A stretch of DNA of 61,872 bases from Laribacter hongkongensis DSM 14985. Lineage in GTDB: Bacteria; Pseudomonadota; Gammaproteobacteria; Burkholderiales; Aquaspirillaceae. This document shows positions 1 through 9,130 of this stretch, in pieces. Both the position numbers and the translations under genes were made by a program. Positions within the stretch are counted from its first letter, which is position 1; every line of letters starts with the position of its first letter. The DNA lies in the NCBI RefSeq assembly GCF_000423285.1, contig NZ_AUHR01000017.1, positions 1 to 61,872 on the forward strand. The letters are read 5' to 3'. The notes beneath the pieces were generated by a model that saw only the letters and a program-made list of their open reading frames with translations, was not told where the DNA came from and ran no database searches.

Positions 1-1
1 C

Positions 2-3000
2 GTCACCACCACCGGCACGGTCAGCAACAGCGTGACCGACAACGGCACCGTGACGAATGTCACCCTGAGCTCGGTCACCAACGGCCAGACCGTCGCCGAA
101 GGCGGCAGCATCACCTACACCGTCAGCACCGACCATGCGGTGACCGGCAGCCCGCTGGTGGTGACGCTGAGCAACGGCAGCAAAGTCAGCATCCCGAACG
201 GAGCCAGCAGCGGCAGCGTCACCGTCGGCGTGCGGAGCGACGACGCCTACAGCCAGGGGCCGGAACAGCAGAACGTCAGCATCAGCGGCACCAGCGGCGG
301 CAACTTCGAGAGCGTCACCACCACCGGCACGGTCAGCAACAGCGTGGTTGATGACCATGATGTAGTGTATGCCCAGATCAATGTGGACAAGAGCAGTGTG
401 GCAGAGGGCGGCACACTGACCTATACGGTCAATCTGGTTGATGAGAATGGCAAAGCAATCAGTGTTCCGGCCGACAAGTCGGTGACCGTTGACCTGCTCT
501 GGAGCGGGCCGGCTGCCTCGGGGACCGATACCAGTCAGTTGCCTGCGCAAGTGACTTTGACCGGAAGCAGTCAGACCAGTTTTACGGTTGCCGCGCTGGA
601 TGATTACCTCAAGGAAGGTTCGGAAGCGCTGGTAGCAACCCTGACCAAGGTGACGGATGTCCATGGCAGCTTTGAAGGGGTTGCCCTGGGGACCAAGGTT
701 GCAACCAGTGCCATTACCGATGAGCTGAATCCCGGCACGGAAGATACGGTGTATGCCCGGATCAGCGTGGACAAGGGCAGTGTGACTGAAGGTGGCAGCC
801 TGACCTATACCGTCAGCCTTGTGGACAGCCAGGGAAAACCAGTCACGGTCGAAGCCGGAAAATCCGTGACGGTGGACCTGAACTGGAGCGGTACGGCATC
901 CGGTGGTGCAGATACCAGCGAGCTTCCGAAAAATGTCACGATTACGAGCGGTAGCCAGACCAGCTTTACCGTCCAGACCGTGGACGATACCCAGACGGAG
1001 AGTACCGAGTCCCTGACAGCCACCATTGTTTCGGTCAGTCGCAATACCGCGTTTGAGATTGCCGCAGTGGCAGGGCAGGGCAACAACACGGCGACCAGCA
1101 ATATCCTGGACAATGATGCTGCACCGACCGTCATTGTCAGCAAGCCTGCTGTGGTATCCGAAGAAGGGCTGCCAAAGGGCCTGCCTGACCAGTCCGGTAC
1201 TCCCGATACGACTGACTCGGTTCAGGCCATTGGCAAAATCAGCATTGGTGACGTGGACTCGAATACCTTGACAGTCTCGTTGTCAGGGCCAGCCGGGCTG
1301 ACATCTGGCGGAGCCGAGGTGAAATGGTCGTGGGATGGCGCCAGCAATACCCTGACCGGCTACACCGAGGCCAACGGGGTGAAGGCCAGCGTCATGGTGG
1401 TGGCACTGACGCCGCCGGATACGGGCAGCAAGGGTGACTGGTCCTACAGGGTGGAGCTCAAGGCACCTCTGGATCATTCCGCCCCCGTTGCACCGGTCAA
1501 AGGGGACGAAAATACCCGGGCGTTTGATGTCAGCATCAAGGTATCCGACGGGCAGACCACTACAACGGCACCTTTGAACATCACGGTTGAAGATGACATG
1601 CCTGTTGTGGCCAACACCAGCCAGACTGTTTCGTTGCCGCCCCAGGATACCAACCTGCTGCTGACACTGGATGTGTCCGGCAGCATGAATGATCCGTCGG
1701 GCGTCAAGGATGCCAACGGCAAAGATCTGAGCCGGCTGGCTCTGGCCAAACAGGCAATCAGCCAGTTGCTGGACCAGTATGATGCGCTGGGAGACGTCAA
1801 GGTCCAGCTGGTTAAATTCAGCGAAGGCGGTTCCGTCCAAAGCAATAACTGGATGACTGTTGCTGAAGCAAAAGCAGCACTTGCCGGCATCGCCAAGGGC
1901 GATGGCGGCACCAATTACGATGAGGCCCTGGACCTGGCCCGCCAGGCATTTGCCAAGCCAGGTCAGCTGGACGGTGCAAAGAATGTGTCCTACTTCTTCT
2001 CGGACGGAGATCCCACACTCTCGAACAGCGGGCAAAAAAACAACTCGGGTGCCACGGTCGATCCGGACAAGGGCGACGGCATCGATGCCACCGAGCAGAA
2101 ATCCTGGGAGGCATTCCTGACGAACAACAACATCCTGTCTCATGCCATCGGGCTGGGCCAGGATGTGAAGTCGACGTATCTTGAGCCGATTGCATACAAC
2201 GGAACTGGAGGTGGGCAGGAAAATCCGGCTGTGGTCGTTACCAATCTCGGGCAGCTGCCGGAGCCGCTGCGCGATACGGTGGTCACGCCGCTGGCCGGCA
2301 ATCTGCTGGCCGGTAACGGTACCGGCATGGGAGCAGATGGCGGTTTCATCAAGAGCATTGTGGTGGACGGAACGACTTACTCTTTTGACCCGAAAAACGG
2401 TGGCAGCTTCTCCATCACGGGTTCAGGCAGCGGCCGTTTCGATTCGACCGAGCATGCATTCACGATCCAGACTGCTGCCGGTGGCAAGCTGGTCGTGGAC
2501 ATGGATACAGGAGACTACCTCTACAGTGCGCCGGTGATCACGGGCAGCAGCAAGGTTGAGAAAGTCAATTTTGTCGTTCAGGATTTCGATGGAGACCAGG
2601 CCAGTGCTTCGCTGGGCATCACCATCCAGCCCCAGCAGCCGGTCATCCAGCTCACCAGCACGACAGTCGCTCTTGGTAAAGCGTCTGGCCTGATGGGAGA
2701 GTATTTCGGCTACAACGACAACCGGACCGGAACGCCTTCCGATAGTGCCTATCCGTCGAAAAACTCGGCCGTCCGGCTGCATTCTGACGATGGCAGTGCA
2801 AAGTATGACAGTCAGCAGACGGCCAACCTGGACAGCCTGTCGGACATTGAGCACATCATCGAGGGGCGCAACAACAACCCTGACCTGATCGGCAGTGCCA
2901 AGTGGTCCAGTCCGAATGCTGCTGATGCCACCTTTGTCGTCAATCAGGTTGATTTCGGCCTGACTTCCAGCGGCGATGCCAAGTTCTCCAATAATCTGGG

Positions 3001-4129
3001 CAACAACCAGAAGGTGACTGCCGGCAACATGATTTCCAGCGGTGACAACAATCTGGTCAGTTTTCTGGATGGTCATGCAAGCAACATCACGGCAACCGGT
3101 GGTGGTCTGGGTAATACCACTGATGCAATCATCCGGGCCGTGGGTTTTCTGGCCGTCGATGGCGGCATGTACGATGTCAGGGTGACTGCTGACGACGGCT
3201 ATCGCCTCTACATCAATGGTTCCAGCGTGCTGGAGGCAGACTACATCCAGTCTACGGCAACCAAAACCGTCAGCGGTGTCAGCCTGTCCGGAGGATTGTT
3301 GCCGATCGAAATCCTCTACTGGGACCAAGGGGGGGCAGCAACATTGCGGATTGAAATGAAGCCGTCCGGCGCTGCCGACAGTGCCTACAAGGTCTTGGGC
3401 AGTGACGGCCTGAACCTGTTTGCACCCAACGCTGACGGGACGGCAACTTTCTCGCTGGGAGAATTGCAGGACCTGGTGCAGGTGAATGGTACCTACCAGG
3501 TTCGTACCGGCCAGAGTTACGTGGGGGACCAGGGCGACAATGTCGTCAACGGCAGTGACGGCAAGGACAGCCTCTCCGGCGGAGCCGGCAATGACACGCT
3601 TCACGGTGGCGCCGGTAATGACAAACTGTACGGTGGTGAAGGAGATGACCGGCTGTTTGGTGACCAGGGCTCGGACCTGATCCAGGGTGGAGCAGGCAAT
3701 GACATCCTGACCGGTGACGGTACGGGGCTGACCAGCGGCTGGGGAACCGATATCTTCAAGTGGACCCTGGGGGATCAGGGCGATCCCGGGAAGCCCGCAC
3801 ACGATGTCATTACCGATTTTGGTGCCGGAGGTGTCAAGGACGTACTGGACCTGCGCGACTTGCTGCAAGGTGAAACCCATACCGGAAACGACGTGGGCAA
3901 CCTGCTGAACTACATGCACTTCAGCAAGCAGGCCGATGGCAGCACGCTGATCCAGATCAGCCATACCGGTGGCTTTGGCAGTGACGGTTATCAGGCAAAC
4001 GAAGCGTCCAGGGTGACGCAGGAAATCGTGCTGAAAAACGTCGATCTGGTCAGCAATGGCTCGGGCAGCTTCTCCGATACCGAGATCGTCAAAAAGCTGT
4101 TGAGCAACGGTAATCTGGCGGTCGACTGA
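2..4129 (+). CDS. Giant RTX adhesin, LapA type (C-terminal part, 5' end outside window)
   Basis: The frame is open from the first base, so the 1375 codons seen are only the C-terminal part of a larger surface protein; the GTG at 32 is not the true start. Visible in order: the end of a tandem array of ~104-residue Ig-like units (residues 1-115), two related ~125-residue extender domains (to ~370), a T1SS-143-like domain ending in VEDDMP, a von Willebrand A domain with the MIDAS motif DVSGS (557-561), a PA14-like carbohydrate-binding module (~893-1120), RTX nonapeptide repeats of GGAGND type (~1172-1240) that bind calcium, and a C-terminal type I secretion signal. Such proteins are held in the outer membrane and mediate attachment and biofilm formation. 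The adjacent lapG, lapD and lapE genes support a LapA-type role. The ligand is unknown. Confidence 0.9.
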   Translation, partial: VTTTGTVSNSVTDNGTVTNVTLSSVTNGQTVAEGGSITYTVSTDHAVTGSPLVVTLSNGSKVSIPNGASSGSVTVGVRSDDAYSQGPEQQNVSISGTSGGNFESVTTTGTVSNSVVDDHDVVYAQINVDKSSVAEGGTLTYTVNLVDENGKAISVPADKSVTVDLLWSGPAASGTDTSQLPAQVTLTGSSQTSFTVAALDDYLKEGSEALVATLTKVTDVHGSFEGVALGTKVATSAITDELNPGTEDTVYARISVDKGSVTEGGSLTYTVSLVDSQGKPVTVEAGKSVTVDLNWSGTASGGADTSELPKNVTITSGSQTSFTVQTVDDTQTESTESLTATIVSVSRNTAFEIAAVAGQGNNTATSNILDNDAAPTVIVSKPAVVSEEGLPKGLPDQSGTPDTTDSVQAIGKISIGDVDSNTLTVSLSGPAGLTSGGAEVKWSWDGASNTLTGYTEANGVKASVMVVALTPPDTGSKGDWSYRVELKAPLDHSAPVAPVKGDENTRAFDVSIKVSDGQTTTTAPLNITVEDDMPVVANTSQTVSLPPQDTNLLLTLDVSGSMNDPSGVKDANGKDLSRLALAKQAISQLLDQYDALGDVKVQLVKFSEGGSVQSNNWMTVAEAKAALAGIAKGDGGTNYDEALDLARQAFAKPGQLDGAKNVSYFFSDGDPTLSNSGQKNNSGATVDPDKGDGIDATEQKSWEAFLTNNNILSHAIGLGQDVKSTYLEPIAYNGTGGGQENPAVVVTNLGQLPEPLRDTVVTPLAGNLLAGNGTGMGADGGFIKSIVVDGTTYSFDPKNGGSFSITGSGSGRFDSTEHAFTIQTAAGGKLVVDMDTGDYLYSAPVITGSSKVEKVNFVVQDFDGDQASASLGITIQPQQPVIQLTSTTVALGKASGLMGEYFGYNDNRTGTPSDSAYPSKNSAVRLHSDDGSAKYDSQQTANLDSLSDIEHIIEGRNNNPDLIGSAKWSSPNAADATFVVNQVDFGLTSSGDAKFSNNLGNNQKVTAGNMISSGDNNLVSFLDGHASNITATGGGLGNTTDAIIRAVGFLAVDGGMYDVRVTADDGYRLYINGSSVLEADYIQSTATKTVSGVSLSGGLLPIEILYWDQGGAATLRIEMKPSGAADSAYKVLGSDGLNLFAPNADGTATFSLGELQDLVQVNGTYQVRTGQSYVGDQGDNVVNGSDGKDSLSGGAGNDTLHGGAGNDKLYGGEGDDRLFGDQGSDLIQGGAGNDILTGDGTGLTSGWGTDIFKWTLGDQGDPGKPAHDVITDFGAGGVKDVLDLRDLLQGETHTGNDVGNLLNYMHFSKQADGSTLIQISHTGGFGSDGYQANEASRVTQEIVLKNVDLVSNGSGSFSDTEIVKKLLSNGNLAVD

Positions 4130-4145
4130 GACCTGATGGTGTGAC

Positions 4146-4176
4146 AAAAAAGCCGCCCCGGACCGGGGCGGCTTTT
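4146..4176. terminator. Bidirectional terminator between adhesin and lapD
   Basis: A perfect 11-bp inverted repeat (AGCCGCCCCGG / CCGGGGCGGCT, 4151-4173) is flanked by an A-run on the left and a T-run on the right. It can therefore terminate both the adhesin transcript and the convergent lapGD transcript. Confidence 0.9.
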
Positions 4177-4189
4177 TCATATACCGGAA

Positions 4190-6091
4190 TTACGGCGTCA
4201 CGGCAGGCCCGGTCAACCCGTCTACGCCCAGCTCGATCAGGGTTGCCAGATCTTCCGGACGGCTGACACCCTTGGCGATCAGCTCGACCGACATCAGGCC
4301 GGTCATGCGCAGCAGGCCGCGCAGCAGGTTTTGCCGGCCGGCATCCTGGTCAATGTCACGCGTCAGGCTCCCGTCAATCACCAGATAGCTGATGCCGCTG
4401 CTGTTGAGCCGCGCCACCAGTTCCAGATTGTGTCCAAGGATTTCGACCGCTACCCGGTGACCCAGCATGCGGATGGCCTGACTGAAGGCCAGGAATGCCT
4501 CCCAGTGTTCGGTCAGACCGATCTCGTGGAATTCAAACGACAGCTGTAATCCGCGGACGGAGCCCAGGGATTCGGTTATGCAAGGCAGGAACCGGGGATG
4601 AGCCAGCGAGGCCGGCGAAAGGTTGATGGCGCGTACGGGCCCGACATCGTGGGCTTGCAGGGCGCAATGCAGGGCTGCCAGGTCAGGCAGGTGGGTCAGG
4701 TTCAGGCGCAGGCTGTGCGACAGCAGGCGCAAGGCATTGATTGCGGGCTCGCTGCCCTGGGCCGGGCGATACAGCATGCCTTCCTGCCAGCGCACTTGCC
4801 GGTCGCGGCCGATGACCGGATACCAGCGCAACTGGAGTTCATGCTGCCGGCAGGCGGTTTCGATCAGTTCCCGCCAGTCATGTTCGCTGCTGACCGGTAC
4901 GGCATTGCTGCTGTCGAGCTGCCAGCGGTTGACGCCTTGTGCCTCGGCTTGGGTCAGGGCATGGTTGGTACGCCCGAGCAAGGCGGGCAGGCTTTCTCCC
5001 GGAGCGAACGGAGTCAGCCCCATGTGCGCAACATTTTCCTGGTCGGACAGGCCCATCTGCTGGCAGAGCGCCAGCTCACCCGCCAGCTGGCGGGCGAGGG
5101 ATTCTGCCTGTGTCTGGTCGATTTCCGGGCACAGCAGGGCGAAATCGGCGCCGCGCAGGCGGGCAGCAAGTCCATGGCGCCCACGCTGGCTGGCCTGTTC
5201 CAGCAGCTGGGCCAGGTGTTTCAGCAAGGCATCAGCCCGCTGGCCACCCAGTCGCTGGTTCAGCTCGGTGAGACTGGCTGCACGCAGCAGCAGCAGCCAG
5301 CCACTGGCTCCGCCTTCCTGGGCCTGAAGGCTGGAGTAGGTCTGCTCCAGTGCCTCGCGGTTGGCCACTCCGGTCGTCCGGTCGGTCAGCCGCTCGCGGC
5401 GCAGTGTGTCCACTTCGCGGGTCAGCCCGGCCAGATAGCTTTGCAGGTGGGCCACCATACGGTTCATGGCCTGGACCACTTGGGCCAGCTCAGGGACGGG
5501 CGGTTCGGGGATCTGGAAAAAACGGTGGTTGCTGATGGCCTGGGCCTGTTCGGTGACCCGGTTCAGGTCACTGCGCAGCCGCAGGATGCTGCGCGAACCG
5601 ATCGCACCGGTGACCAGACCTGCCAGCAACAGCCACATCAATGTTTGCAGCAGGCTTTTTTGCAGTGAGGCGTAGGCTACACCGGGATCGGTTTCAACCA
5701 GAATGTCACCCGCCTGCATCCAGCCGGCATTGATCATGGCCCGGCCGGGCTGCGGACGCAGCTCCAGCAGGCGGGGTAGCCAGCCGGGTTCCTGGGTGCT
5801 GCGCTGGCGTTCTACCCGGACCTGCCCGGTGCTGCTCTGCCAGCGGATCAGGCTGTAATGACCCTGGTCGAAAGTAGCGCTGATCAGCGTTTCGGCCATG
5901 ACCGGCTCGGCACGCTGCTGACTGACCATCAGGGCCAGCGAGTTGGCGGTATTGGCATTCTGCGCGGTCAGCTGTTGTTCCAGATAGCTGCGGGCATTCA
6001 TGAGATTGGCCAGCAGCGTGCCGCTGAAAGCGAGAAATACCAGCAGCAGCAGCAGCAACCACAGGCGTTGGATCAGGGTTGGATGTTTCAT
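4190..6091 (-). CDS. lapD: LapD-type c-di-GMP receptor (degenerate GGDEF/EAL)
   Basis: This 633-residue inner-membrane protein should sense cytoplasmic c-di-GMP and control the LapG protease from inside out. It has an N-terminal membrane helix (~9-30), a periplasmic domain with W124 in the motif NAGWMQAGD (the LapD tryptophan that contacts LapG), a second helix (~150-168), a HAMP region, a GGDEF domain whose signature is RGADF (313-317), and an EAL domain whose signature reads QEGML (436-440). Both active sites are degenerate, as expected for a receptor rather than an enzyme. The length matches Pseudomonas LapD (~650). It lies 10 bases downstream of lapG in one transcription unit and is convergent with the adhesin gene. 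Confidence 0.92.
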   Translation of the reverse strand: MKHPTLIQRLWLLLLLLVFLAFSGTLLANLMNARSYLEQQLTAQNANTANSLALMVSQQRAEPVMAETLISATFDQGHYSLIRWQSSTGQVRVERQRSTQEPGWLPRLLELRPQPGRAMINAGWMQAGDILVETDPGVAYASLQKSLLQTLMWLLLAGLVTGAIGSRSILRLRSDLNRVTEQAQAISNHRFFQIPEPPVPELAQVVQAMNRMVAHLQSYLAGLTREVDTLRRERLTDRTTGVANREALEQTYSSLQAQEGGASGWLLLLRAASLTELNQRLGGQRADALLKHLAQLLEQASQRGRHGLAARLRGADFALLCPEIDQTQAESLARQLAGELALCQQMGLSDQENVAHMGLTPFAPGESLPALLGRTNHALTQAEAQGVNRWQLDSSNAVPVSSEHDWRELIETACRQHELQLRWYPVIGRDRQVRWQEGMLYRPAQGSEPAINALRLLSHSLRLNLTHLPDLAALHCALQAHDVGPVRAINLSPASLAHPRFLPCITESLGSVRGLQLSFEFHEIGLTEHWEAFLAFSQAIRMLGHRVAVEILGHNLELVARLNSSGISYLVIDGSLTRDIDQDAGRQNLLRGLLRMTGLMSVELIAKGVSRPEDLATLIELGVDGLTGPAVTP

Positions 6092-6101
6092 GCGGGATTC
6101 C

Positions 6102-6758
6102 TCAGTAGCGAAAGCCTTCGTTGCGCGCGCGCGTCAGCAGGTCTTGCCAGCGCGTCAGGCGCTCGGCTCCGCTGCGGACAGTATTGCCAATCCAGACACT
6201 GCTGGCATTGAAGCTGAAAACAGGGATCAGGTCCGGGCGTTCGGAGGCAGGCAGGATGGTGGTCAGGAGGTTGTCAAGAATCAACGGTTCGGCATCCGGT
6301 GCCGGGTAGTAGGCCACAACCATGTGAGCCTGGGTCACGTTGCTCTGGGCTCCGCCGATGCGGGCCTTGACGTAGACCAGCCGGAGCTTGTCGGCCGGGA
6401 TGTTGAGTGCCCGGAGCGAGAGGTATTTGGCAATCGAATAGTCTTCGCAGTCGCCCGCGCCCTTGCTGAACATTTCCAGTGGCGTGGCCCAGTAGTCGGA
6501 TTTTCCCCAGATTTCCATGTCGTCGCGGAACTGGATGCGCCGGTTCAGGAACTGGTTGACCAGTTTGAGCTGCTCGGCCTCGCCGGCACTGCTGGCCGTA
6601 CGCATGACGTCGGTCCATTCCCGGTAGATCTGTTGCGCACGCGGGCCATAGCGTGCTGCGGTGGCTTCGTTGGGAATGTCCAGCGCCCAGCTGAGCCAGG
6701 CGCAGCACAATGCCAGCAGCAGCAATGGTGTCACAAGCAGGCGGGATAGGCGCGACAT
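6102..6758 (-). CDS. lapG: LapG-type periplasmic cysteine protease
   Basis: A 218-residue transglutaminase-like cysteine proteinase that, by family knowledge, clips the N-terminus of LapA-type adhesins and releases them from the surface when c-di-GMP is low. An N-terminal hydrophobic segment (residues 7-25) serves as export signal. The catalytic triad is C104 (in GAGDCEDYS), H145 (in TQAHMVVAY) and D162. The D and E flanking C104 match the calcium-binding residues of LapG. It is the first gene of the lapG-lapD unit and starts 142 bases from the divergent lapE, so the two units share an upstream region. Confidence 0.93.
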   Translation of the reverse strand: MSRLSRLLVTPLLLLALCCAWLSWALDIPNEATAARYGPRAQQIYREWTDVMRTASSAGEAEQLKLVNQFLNRRIQFRDDMEIWGKSDYWATPLEMFSKGAGDCEDYSIAKYLSLRALNIPADKLRLVYVKARIGGAQSNVTQAHMVVAYYPAPDAEPLILDNLLTTILPASERPDLIPVFSFNASSVWIGNTVRSGAERLTRWQDLLTRARNEGFRY

Positions 6759-6900
6759 GGTCAGGGGCTCTGGGGTAGGAACAGAAAAACGGCCGCTATG
6801 CCGGCGATTACATTTGAAACCTTTTGAAATTGTCGTAATCCATTTTGCATCTAGAATGCTTTATAGGTTTTATTGTCTGGTGACGAGGTGGATGGTGACA

Positions 6901-8433
6901 ATGTCTTTTCTGAAAAAGACGGTATTGGTGGCAGGATTGATGGCGGCGTGGCTGCCGGTCGTCAACGCTGCCGGTATTCGCGAAGCGGTGGAAAAAACCG
7001 TGCTCCATAATCCGGAAGTGCGGTTCCGCTGGCATGAGTTCCGTTCCGCGGCCGAGGAAATGGGCGTGGGGCGGGCCGGTTATTTTCCCACCCTTGATGT
7101 CGGGTATTCCGTCGGAAATGACAATATCAATGAGCCGCTCAGCCAGAACGGACCTCGCGTCAAAGAGCATTACACGCGCAAGGGCTGGACTGCCAATCTG
7201 ACCCAGAACCTGTTTCAGGGGTTCCAGACGCTGAATACCGTACGGCAGCTGGAGTATGGCAAGCGCAGCAAGTATTTCGATTTCCTGTCCGTCACTGATG
7301 CACAGGCCCTTGAAGCTGTCCGGGCCTGGCTGGATGTGCTGCGCTATCGCCAGCTCGTTGAACTGGCCCGTGACAACTATGCCACGCACAAAGGCATTTA
7401 CGAGCAAGTGCGGGAGAAAGTGAACGCAGGAGTTGGCCGGCGCGTGGACTTGGAGCAGGCCAATGGTCGTCTGGCCTTGGCTGAGGCCAATCTGATCACC
7501 GAGTCGTCCAATCTCAATGATGTCAGTGCACGCTATTTCCGGCTGGTCGGCGAGGCTCCGCCGGTCGACATGAGCCCCATGCCTTCCTTGGCAAGCAAGC
7601 TGCCGGCCGGGAATGATCTGATCAGCATGGCGACACAGCACAATCCGTCGTATCTGTCGGCCTTGGACAACATCCGGGCCAGCCGCAGTGAGGTGCACGT
7701 TCGGCGCGGTGCATTTTCTCCTACGCTTGACCTGAGGGCCAGCAAGCAGCTGGGCGACAACTTGGGAACCTACGAAGGGCGCTATGACCGCAGCCTGGTC
7801 GAGCTGGTATTCAACGTCAATCTGTCCCGTGGCGGAGCGGACAAGGCTCGGCTTGAAGTGGCTGCGCAGCGCCTGAACAGTGCCTTGGACCTGCGTGACA
7901 AGGCATGTGTGGACATGCGCCAGACCGCCGTGATTGCTTACAACGATGTGCGCAAGCTCAAGGAGCAACTGGGAGCCCTGCGTCAGCACCGGCTGTCGAC
8001 CGAGAAGGCCCGTGATGCCTATCGTCGCCAGTTTGACATCGGCCAGCGTTCGCTGCTGGATCTGCTGGACAGTGAAAACGAGCTGTTTGATGCTAGCCGC
8101 TCGCTCGTCAATGCCGAAATGGACGAGCAACTGGCGCAAGCCCGGGTACTTGCCGCAATCGGAACCCTTCTGCCGGCGCTGGACCTCAAACCCATTGAAG
8201 AATTCAACTACCCAGACGAAGCAAGCCGGGCCGAGGTGGCCAGTTGTGCGACCGACTACACGCCACCGGCACCTCTGGATCGTGATGCGATTCCGGCCAA
8301 GTCCTATACTGCCCTGACAGCCGTGGTCCCGGAAGACATGTCCGGTCCGGTCGGGCCTTTGGGCATACAGCCGGTCGTGCCTCCGGCCGACAAGCCTGTG
8401 AAAGGCCCTGCCGATACTGGCAGGAAAAAATAA
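6901..8433 (+). CDS. lapE: TolC-family outer-membrane channel for adhesin secretion (LapE type)
   Basis: A 510-residue TolC-family outer-membrane protein expected to form the exit duct of the type I system that exports the adhesin. The start at 6901 is followed by a signal peptide (MSFLKKTVLVAG..., cleavage near VNAAG). ATG 6892 is also in frame but has the GAGGTG Shine-Dalgarno directly against it, so 6901 is preferred. The body shows the two alpha-helical/beta-strand repeats of the family; the C-terminus is proline-rich. The matching inner-membrane ATPase (LapB) and adaptor (LapC) are not in this window. Confidence 0.87.
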   Translation: MSFLKKTVLVAGLMAAWLPVVNAAGIREAVEKTVLHNPEVRFRWHEFRSAAEEMGVGRAGYFPTLDVGYSVGNDNINEPLSQNGPRVKEHYTRKGWTANLTQNLFQGFQTLNTVRQLEYGKRSKYFDFLSVTDAQALEAVRAWLDVLRYRQLVELARDNYATHKGIYEQVREKVNAGVGRRVDLEQANGRLALAEANLITESSNLNDVSARYFRLVGEAPPVDMSPMPSLASKLPAGNDLISMATQHNPSYLSALDNIRASRSEVHVRRGAFSPTLDLRASKQLGDNLGTYEGRYDRSLVELVFNVNLSRGGADKARLEVAAQRLNSALDLRDKACVDMRQTAVIAYNDVRKLKEQLGALRQHRLSTEKARDAYRRQFDIGQRSLLDLLDSENELFDASRSLVNAEMDEQLAQARVLAAIGTLLPALDLKPIEEFNYPDEASRAEVASCATDYTPPAPLDRDAIPAKSYTALTAVVPEDMSGPVGPLGIQPVVPPADKPVKGPADTGRKK

Positions 8434-8442
8434 CAGTGTTGT

Positions 8443-8478
8443 GAAAAAAGAACGCCCGGAATACCGGGCGTTCTTCTT
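8443..8478 (+). terminator. Terminator after lapE
   Basis: Stem AGAACGCCCGG (8449-8459), loop AATA, and the complementary arm to 8474, flanked by an A-run and a T-rich tract. It is probably also used by the convergent hydratase gene. Confidence 0.85.
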
Positions 8479-8487
8479 GTCAGGTCA

Positions 8488-8904
8488 TCAGCCCCGGCGT
8501 GGCGGCATGACAACAGCTTCACCTTCCAGTACCAGGGTATCCTTGACCCAGCACTCGGTCTTGAAGGTTACGCGCTTTTTTTCCACATCAATGACACTGA
8601 CGGTGCAGCGTGCGGTAACGGTATCGCCGATCCGCACCGGAGCCTTGAACTTGCAGCTGTTCGACAAAAAAATCGTCCCTTCTCCCGGCAGGCGTGTTCC
8701 CAGGATGGTGGAGATGAAGCTGGCCGTCAGCATGCCGTGGGCAATGCGGGTTTTGAAGAGGGTGTTTTCCGCATATTCGGCATTCAGGTGTACCGGGTTG
8801 TTGTCACCGGAAACAGCGGAAAACAGCAGAATGTCAGCTTCGGTGATGGTCTTGCCGTAGTCGGCCGACATGCCCGGTTGCAGGTCTTCCAGATACACGC
8901 TCAT
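8488..8904 (-). CDS. MaoC-like (R)-specific enoyl-CoA hydratase
   Basis: A 138-residue single hot-dog-fold protein of the MaoC/PhaJ family, which hydrates trans-2-enoyl-CoA to (R)-3-hydroxyacyl-CoA and links beta-oxidation to polyhydroxyalkanoate or lipid synthesis. The hydratase motif with catalytic Asp and His is visible as DNNPVH...IAHGML (around residues 34-58). Length and motif fit PhaJ-type enzymes. It is divergent from etfBA across a 226-base intergenic region and convergent with lapE. The substrate chain length cannot be told from the sequence. Confidence 0.85.
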   Translation of the reverse strand: MSVYLEDLQPGMSADYGKTITEADILLFSAVSGDNNPVHLNAEYAENTLFKTRIAHGMLTASFISTILGTRLPGEGTIFLSNSCKFKAPVRIGDTVTARCTVSVIDVEKKRVTFKTECWVKDTLVLEGEAVVMPPRRG

Positions 8905-9019
8905 GGTCTCTCCTTGAATTCAGTGTCAAATTGTCTGACTCGTTTGTTGCAGTTGCACATTTTTGCATATTAACATGCCATTGTTTTGCCTTTTGTCAGG
9001 CTGAATCTCAAGCGAGCAA

Positions 9020-9048
9020 TTGTCTGCCAAGGCAACTTGAGGTATAAA
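9020..9048 (+). promoter_or_regulatory. Sigma-70 type promoter of etfBA
   Basis: TTGTCT (9020-9025), 17-base spacer, TATAAA (9043-9048). This places the transcription start near 9055, inside the palindromic operator listed next, and leaves a ~75-base leader before etfB. Confidence 0.65.
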
Positions 9049-9066
9049 TTCAAACGACTGTTTGAA
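9049..9066. promoter_or_regulatory. Palindromic operator TTCAAAC-N4-GTTTGAA at etfBA start site
   Basis: A perfect 7+7 inverted repeat separated by GACT directly abuts the -10 element of the etfBA promoter, a position expected for a repressor. A nearly identical site lies upstream of the ETF-QO gene (32426-32443). The sequence resembles the CAAAC-N4-GTTTG motif of the TetR-family fatty-acid-responsive regulator PsrA. Which regulator acts here is inferred. Confidence 0.7.
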
Positions 9067-9130
9067 GCCGTAAGGCGTGGGCCCGCGTCGATACCACTCA
9101 TTCGGCGCACACTGATACTGCTGGAGGAAT

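Noticed and set aside
1-348. Direct repeats suggesting a CRISPR array
   Set aside because: The repeated unit is a 312-base coding repeat in frame, not a short repeat with spacers, and no cas gene is present.
2423-4180. 585-codon open frame on the - strand inside the adhesin
   Set aside because: It is a shadow of the adhesin reading frame: no domain, no ribosome site, histidine/valine/glutamine-rich composition typical of antisense frames.
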